From assembly GCA_930367215.1 (NCBI GenBank), contig OV884059.1, forward strand, positions 161,942,511 to 162,006,510: a stretch of DNA of 64,000 nt, in the 5' to 3' direction. A program made the position numbers and the translations under genes. This DNA is from Pollenia angustigena. Lineage: Eukaryota; Arthropoda; Insecta; Diptera; Polleniidae. Below the pieces are notes generated by a model. It did no database searches. It was not told the DNA's origin and worked only from the letters and a program-made list of their open reading frames with translations. This document shows, one piece after another, positions 57,891-64,000 of this stretch. Positions within the stretch are counted from its first letter, which is position 1, and each line of letters starts with the position of its first letter.

Positions 57891-59430
57891 AAGCGATTTT
57901 TCACAAACTGCATATAGGTAATTCCAAAGTGTTGAACGTGACCGTCGTACGCATCATAAATGCAATAACATTTTAAACAAAAAATATTTGTACGTTCTTT
58001 TAACCCTTAAATTATAGCACTAAGAAAGCACTGTTATCTATGCTAAAGTTTATGAAGGGCGCGATTCTAGGTTAAAGATAATGGCAAAGGAAGTAGCGGT
58101 TCGAACGTGAAAAAACAGAAGTAGTTTTTGTGGCCATGTATAGAAAGGCATAATTTAGCGAAACCTGGCACAATTTTTTAGTCAAACTACTTTCATAATT
58201 TTACTTAGCAATGTAACATTAAAATGTCTTGGTTTAATTCCAAAATCTTCCGTATTTTGTTTTTTTTTTTAAGCCAAAATCTGGGTCGATACGTGACATT
58301 TCGAATGTAAAAATTTTCCGTAATAATTTAACTGAATAATGATTGAAATAAAATAAATTTACCGTTAATCCGAATAACATATTTCTCTTTGAACGCTTCC
58401 TTAGATTACAGACCATGTAAGAAAATTTTTTTGAAATAATTTTTATCAAATATCACCTGTTTTAAAAAGATAAATATTAAAGAAAATATACAATAAAACA
58501 TTCTCACAAATAAGAAATTACGTTTGCACAGCTTTCTAATCTAAGTGAACAAATTTTTCTATAACAATATCGTAAAATAATCAGCTTTTAATAACTTTAA
58601 CATTTTCGGCCACGGTGGGCCTTTTGACGGAAATGCCCATATAAGCGCACACAGAAAGAAAAAACTCGTACTAAATAAAGGTTTTTTCTGCTTACTTTAC
58701 GTATGGATCATACTTAAAAATATAAGTACAGGGCAACATCGATTGCCCGGACATGCGCCAGTACGATTATTCCAATAATTCGGAATCTTTTTCATTTCGG
58801 ACAGTTTAAAATTTTTACCTCTACAATCTGGACAAATTTTGTTTTTGTGCCCGAGCAACAATTTAATGCCGTTGTTTGATTAATATTTTACACTGTCATT
58901 ACTTAAGTCTCGGTTCTTTCCTTCGCAAGCCTGTTTGTATAATTTCGTCCCAGTGTGCCATGTTTTTAAAAAATAAACGAAAACATAAAACGCTAACTGT
59001 AAGGAAAAAGTGAAAAATTTTACAAAGTCTTGATGAGGGAAAAACTATTATGCTAGTTGTCGAAAAATTTTATATTCTTCAATCAACGTTTTGGTACATT
59101 AAAAAAATAAGGAGAAGATCAAACAATTTAATGCGAATACCTACAACAAATCCCCTCATATTTAAACCAAAATAATGTATGTATTGAGCTTTTTTAATAA
59201 CAAAACTCTTTTCTTTAGCAAATAGAAAAGTTATGAAAAAAGCAGAAAAGCTGACAGGGTTAAACGATTTTTTAGCGAACTCAGGCTGGTTAGATAAATT
59301 TAAGTAAACAATTGTATTTATTACACGGTGCAACAAAATGCGGGTCATCGCCGCCAGCCTCAATACTTGCAACGCCAAATAAAACTAGACTATTGGTAGA
59401 ACAAATCTGCCAAAGGGTTTTGAAAAGTTA
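57891..59430. other. Gene-free stretch
   Basis: An isolated MITE terminus GGAAATGCCCATAT at 58629 (see 50305). No coding or other structure recognised. Confidence 0.45.
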
Positions 59431-59670
59431 GCTCTGGGGGCAAATATGGCAGTCGTGATCGAATACTTTTTCGATTCGAAAGCAGTTTTATTTCTAATTC
59501 TTTCTGTCCATACTAAACGGATCGAAATAACTTTTTTGTGTTGTAAAGCACTTATTTGAGTTTTCACAACACTGAAAAAAAATAACGATTCGTTCAGTAT
59601 CGACTGAAATAGAATTGCTTTCGAATCGAAAAAGTATTCGATCGCGACTGCTATAATTTGCACCCTGGAT
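59431..59670. mobile_element. 240-bp MITE with long TIRs
   Basis: Perfect or near-perfect inverted arms, GCAGTCGTGATCGAATACTT (59449) and TATTCGATCGCGACTGC (ending 59653), extending through TTTTTCGATTCGAAAGCA; outer parts GGGGGCAAAT and ATTTGCACCC pair less well. Confidence 0.8.
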
Positions 59671-59820
59671 CCCGAAATATCGGCCTCTAAAGTTTTTGAA
59701 TTTTTGAAAAGGCGTTTGGTATAAGTCAAAAAAATATACTTAATGTACTTCTGAGCTAAAATACTACTTTAGATGGCTTCAGTAGAATTGTATGGCGATT
59801 CTTTTATTAGATTATATTAA

Positions 59821-59905
59821 CCCTCTAACTCTCATTTTAAGGGGTAATTTTTGTCCTTTTTTCCAATTTTCACACAAAAGTATACTAAAACGGTACTGTA
59901 GAGGG
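59821..59905. mobile_element. 85-bp piggyBac-type MITE
   Basis: TTAA at 59817-59820 and 59906-59909 flank CCCTCTAACTC and, inward from the right, CCCTCTACAG. The TTAA target and CCCTCTA TIR match the terminus of the piggyBac relic at 46403. Confidence 0.82.
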
Positions 59906-60120
59906 TTAAAATGTTCTACGAATATTTATGGCATCAAATTTCACTAGGGGCCCAATAAAAAATGTTATCATTTTGCGAAGCACTAATGGTACATTTAAAA
60001 AAATAAGCGGAGAATTATGCGCTACGCAATAAGACATACAGAAATGCAGTAAAGTAAGCGAAAGAACTCTCAACAACTTTTATAAAAAAAAACATTTCAA
60101 GTGCTACGGCATTCCCTTAC

Positions 60121-60348
60121 TGCGAAGCAGGTTTGTAAGGGAGAATACTACAAAATAACTGTATCAAAACATTCAGTGTGTAAAGGTGATCGTTACGTGG
60201 AACAATTTTTAAATGCGCTGAACAAAGCGCTTTATGTGTCACAAATGTATTGCTTCAAAGTGGGAACTCGCCATATAAAATTCATGTCTTCCGTATGCGC
60301 AATGGTAAGCGCAACTCTTATGTTTCTCCCTTACAAACCTGCTTCGTT
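60121..60348. repeat. 228-bp inverted-repeat element
   Basis: Arms CGAAGCAGGTTTGTAAGGGA at 60123 and TCCCTTACAAACCTGCTTCG at 60327 are perfect inverted copies with about 180 bp between them. The 118-codon frame across it is incidental. Confidence 0.78.
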
Positions 60349-60589
60349 GGAAGCTCCATTTGTTACTGGGGGTCTGCTAAGACCAAAAAAATCGTGCGAT
60401 GTATGTAAAATGATAGTTGGGTATGTAACATACCGTCGGAAAGGTATATTTATCTAGTTTCTCAGCATCTCAGCATAAGTTTAATTTTCAAGGTTTTAGA
60501 AACACTCAAACAAAAATTGGAAAAAATTCAAAATAGTGCTGCATATGCTAAAAATTTAAGAATTAAGAAGAAATTATTTTTATACCCAC

Positions 60590-61157
60590 ACCACAATAGT
60601 GGAGAGGGTATTATGCATTTGTGCTGATGTGTGTAACAGCTTAAAATATTGGTCCTAGACCCACCTTAAAGTATACCAATCTAGTCAGAATCACTTTCTG
60701 ATTTGATCTAACGATGTCCGTCCGCCTGGCTGACAGGCTGGCTGGCTGGCCGTGTTACCTTGTGCGCAAAGTGCAGGTCGCAATTTAAGAGATAAGTTAA
60801 TAAAATTTTGCACTTAGGTTCTTATTGGCACAAGGACCAAGCCAAAGGAGGTAGGGGGCAATTTCTGCCTCTCAGAAACTATCAAGCCGATTTGAGTCAA
60901 ATTTACAATATAGATTGATATATTGATATTTGTACGGACACATAGGCTATGCATTTTTTAGAAAATAGGACCACGAGAGGAGATGGTGGGCAATATTTGG
61001 TTCTCAGAAACTATCAAACTGATTTTAATGAAATTTAAAACAAGGATAGATCCCTATTCATATAGCCCTACACTCTCGCAAAATATGTTTTAAAATACTG
61101 TGATGTTGGGTATCATATGGTCGGGCTTGACCGACTATACTTTCTTACTTGTTTTTT
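60590..61157 (+). mobile_element. Mini-me-like element, 568 bp
   Basis: Starts TTATACCCACACCACAATAG, has ATGTCCGTCCGCCTGGCTGA in place of a (GTCY)n run, and ends CGACTATACTTTCTTACTTG then TTTTTTT. It contains two diverged copies of a CTCAGAAACTATCAA segment. Same subfamily as 34971-35222 and 54890-55090. Confidence 0.82.
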
Positions 61158-62424
61158 TATATAAAAGCCACTCTTGGCGCAAAAAGCAACCAAGACTACC
61201 TTAAAGGAAAATACATAAACTTTCTTTTGAACAAAAAAAAAAAATAAAAAATAAAAAAAATTTAAGAAATTTTTAAAAAAAAAAATTTTCAAACGATTGA
61301 TCAAATAGCTATCTAAGCTACTTGGGACAAGTTTTGCTAACACCAATAGGTAATAAGTTACATAGAAAAAACACCTGTGTGGCCAAAATGTCAAACTTTG
61401 ACCCCCTCTTACTCAGAAACTGATCTTTTTGAAAATTTGTGTCTAAACTACTAACATTGGTGCAAATTTCATCCAAATCGGAAAACATCGATTTTAAAAT
61501 TGAGTCACTTGACATGAAATGCCGCATATATTTATCGATAATGGTAAACATCGAAAGTTTTCCATCTCTATTTTTCAATATATTTTGAATTTGTCTTTCA
61601 GTTTTTCTGTTTAAAAGCCAAGCACAGTATCTTCTTTACATGTAAGTGTATTTCTATTTGTCCAGCAAAAAATTATATTGGTAACAATGGATAAACTTTT
61701 TAGTACGTTAAACCAATAAAATAAAAAATGATTAACCAAAATTAACACTATTACATGACCAAAAGTGTGCATTAATTATATGCAAACGCAGACAACGTAA
61801 TGACCTGTGAAACTATTGTTTGCATATTCATTTATAATTATGTCGAATTATAAATTTCATTAATTTTTTTTAATCATAAAAAAAGCCAGCATGACGTATG
61901 AGTGACACTTAATTAGTCATATTAAGTAAAAATTTAATTAAACTTATATATTCGGCGGCGGCGAAACTTATATTCACTTCACCAGGGTTCGATAAGAACA
62001 CATATGTATATGTATGAGTATAACTATAAATTTAAAGATTAATAGTGTCTGGAGTATAATAAGTCGCTAGAACTGGTGGTGTGTCACCAGTAAATCAGTA
62101 CAGATTCACTAGTTGCATTTCCTAGGGTATTTTTATTTGAATATATATTCCGAATTTTTATGTTTTTAGCTCATGTTTCCTTTTAGCCATTTATAAGCGG
62201 ATTTGGCTGATTTTGAATAGCAAAATTCTCGAAAGCATAACCGATCGATATATATTTCATGCATTTATTGGCTTTGCGTAACACCTTCGCAAACTTGATT
62301 TCAACCGACGCACACAGGGGCAAATAGCCGAATTACGACGCCAAAAATCGAATTTTTTATTTTGTTAAATGTAACCACTATTGCGCTTAATATGTTCTAT
62401 ATACCAGTATTATCCGTTACATGC
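61158..62424. other. Gene-free AT-rich stretch
   Basis: A-rich runs at 61220-61290. No conserved motif or TIR seen. Confidence 0.45.
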
Positions 62425-62432
62425 ACTTTAAC

Positions 62433-63177
62433 CAGTGATGCCAACTTTTTGAGAGCAAAAAGCCCTTTAAAATTTAAAAAAGCACTATGTATGTTTGCAT
62501 TCTGATACTTAGTCAAACCTTTTTGCAAAAGCACTAGAGGTAGAAGTGCACAACACGCGGAAAACTAAGGCGGATGAAAAATGGCAGGTTACACAACGCT
62601 CGTTATAAAAGCAATTTCTGTCTGCTGTTGACCAAGCTACGACTCTTTTTTGTTTTTAAAGTCTTTGCGTTTTTTTTTTTTTTTTTTTTTTGAACGGTTT
62701 CCAACTGTATGTTTTTTAAAAATTTTTTTTCCACGCCATTTTCTGTTTTTGAAATACATCGTTTTTACTATGATTCCTAAATATGTTGTCAACGCTAAAA
62801 AGTGCAACGTTTCGTAAAATGTCAAAATTGCTAGGAAGCCTAGCTCTAGCCTCGTAAATAAAGTTTTTAGTAAAACGAATGCAACTTTCTTTTATCATTT
62901 TTTTATCATTTGAAATCTTAAAATTTTTACAGACCTTCTCAAAATTGTTTCCCAAATAGCAAAGCTCATCAAAATCATCCTCTATATAATCGTAGTTTTA
63001 AAAAATGGTAGAAAAAAAAAATAGAAATTGTAAAAAGCACTAAAGGCACTAACGAAAAATTGAAAACGCACTAAGTTAGTGCTTTTTCTTAGCTTGGCAC
63101 TATGGATAAAATTTTGGCGTTTTGAGGCATCAAAAAGCACCATAAATAGTGCCAAAAGCACTAAGTTGGCATCAATG
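62433..63177 (-). mobile_element. hAT-type element, 745 bp
   Basis: TIRs CAGTGATGCCAACTT and CATTGATGCCAACTT inward, flanked by a perfect 8-bp duplication ACTTTAAC at 62425-62432 and 63178-63185. AGCACTA words recur near both ends. A transposase remnant lies on the minus strand. Confidence 0.92.
62716..62955 (-). pseudogene. hAT transposase remnant
   Basis: The frame includes ARARLPSNFDILRNVALFSV, which resembles the region shortly before the hAT C-terminal dimerisation domain (LPSN-DIL--V-LFS). About 80 residues only, with no WSN-type dimerisation motif in frame. Dead copy; the family call is supported by the flanking hAT TIRs and the 8-bp duplication. Confidence 0.55.
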
Positions 63178-63780
63178 ACTTTAACCTGTTAGCAGCATCT
63201 AAATCGTTTATTGTTGCTACGCTCGACAATTTTTTGTAAATTTACCGTTTAAAGTTTTTTAAATATATTTTTAAGCATCAATTTAAGTTGCAGTTATTAT
63301 TAAAATAACAATTATATGTAGTGTAGGTATAGTGTACTCTTTTTATGATGAAATATATTGAACAATTTACTTTAGCTAGAGCTACAAAAAAAAAGTTCCA
63401 AACAGTTCCACGACTTTTCCTTATAAGTTAAAAAAAATAACTGCTAGTAAGTGTAAACAAGTCAAGTGGAGGTCCACTTCTTTCCACTTTCAGGAAATAG
63501 AGCCTATTTTTCTTACACCTAATTCTGAATATCCCACATGCAAATGACATTTTTTTTAAATCTCTAAATTTAACATTCTGTGCAGTCTTCTCACAAAATA
63601 CTTGTGTCCACCACTGATGCATACCTTAACTGCTAAGAAAATATATAAAAAGGGGAATTCCGTAACTTAATTGTAACTAACAGAACCGCAATACGAAAAT
63701 TTTTCATTCAGTGCCGTCTTCTTACAAAATATTTGTGTGAACGAAAATATATGTTTTAGAAAGTGCTAAATCTTAAAGAA
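63178..63780. other. Gene-free stretch
   Basis: TCTTCTYACAAAATAYTTGTG occurs twice (about 63586 and 63718), as do TTCATTCAGTGC/TTAACATTCTGTGC-type words, suggesting a degraded duplication of about 130 bp. No gene. Confidence 0.5.
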
Positions 63781-64000
63781 TCTATATACATATATATAAA
63801 ATAGGATGTGTGTATGTATGTATGGACTCCAAAACGGCTGGGACGATTTTGATGAAATTTTCAGGGAATCTTCAGAATATTCAGGAGGGTGACACTGTGA
63901 AGTCTGGTCTGGCAAAATCCAATTTGCATATTGCACCACCAATGACATCTATATAATTTGGACGATTTTTTCATTAAAATGATCGCCATAGTCCAACTAA
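63781..64000 (+). mobile_element. Probable Helitron 5' end, continuing beyond the window
   Basis: Starts TCTATATACATATATATAAA (TC after A, as in Helitrons), then a (TATG)n tract and GGACTCCAAAACGGCTGGGA followed by CGATTTTGATGAAATTTT. This text is, from memory, common at the 5' ends of arthropod Helitrons. The 3' hairpin and CTRR end would be outside the window. Confidence 0.5.

Noticed and set aside
60101..60457. 118-codon ORF
   Set aside because: Runs across an inverted-repeat element and has no domain signature.

Overview
This AT-rich 64 kb window looks like a repeat-dense intergenic or intronic stretch of a fly genome, probably a brachyceran and possibly a calyptrate. That call rests on mini-me/DINE-1-like elements with (GTCY)n tracts, dipteran-style BEL/Pao, hAT, Tc1/mariner, piggyBac and Penelope sequences, and the lack of any bacterial-type gene organisation. 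I recognise no host protein-coding gene, rRNA or genuine tRNA gene. Every coding sequence I can support belongs to a mobile element.

Region 1-14753 is one BEL/Pao LTR retrotransposon on the minus strand, almost complete; only the outer end of the left LTR is cut off by the window. It has two LTRs of about 3.32 kb with no difference that I found (at least 1-3317 and 11437-14753, offset constant at 11436). Between them lie a 1.8 kb leader with tandem repeats (9621-11430), an uninterrupted 1768-codon gag-protease-RT-RNase H-integrase ORF (9620-4314), and an extra 3' ORF (4033-3347) carrying a second triple zinc knuckle plus an Arg/Ser- and Gln-rich tail. The intact frame and matching LTRs suggest a recent, possibly active insertion. 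The LTR length and the 3' ORF are its most unusual features.

Region 14754-25900 holds a deleted Tc1/mariner copy, several small TIR elements (MITEs), two copies of a dispersed repeat with a tRNA-like core (called R1 here), and duplicated anonymous repeats.

Region 23650-37230 is a graveyard of nested insertions. One 2.4 kb hAT element (8-bp target duplication CTAACGAG) contains a mini-me-like element with five 152-bp tandem repeats. An unknown repeat with a unit of about 440 bp (called R3) is split by a second hAT element (CTCCTTAC), which itself contains another mini-me copy, and by a further MITE. A pair of 0.8-1.0 kb TIR elements brackets an R1 copy and a Penelope-like fragment.

Region 37231-64000 has a LINE RT relic, a small hAT-type element with six TATCGATA octamers, a 2.4 kb hAT-like element, a piggyBac C-terminal relic and a piggyBac-type MITE, a second deleted Tc1/mariner copy, further TIR elements, a hAT with transposase remnants (ACTTTAAC duplication), and at the right edge the likely 5' terminus of a Helitron. 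These elements do not form a pathway. The layout records successive insertions, the BEL/Pao element being apparently among the youngest.
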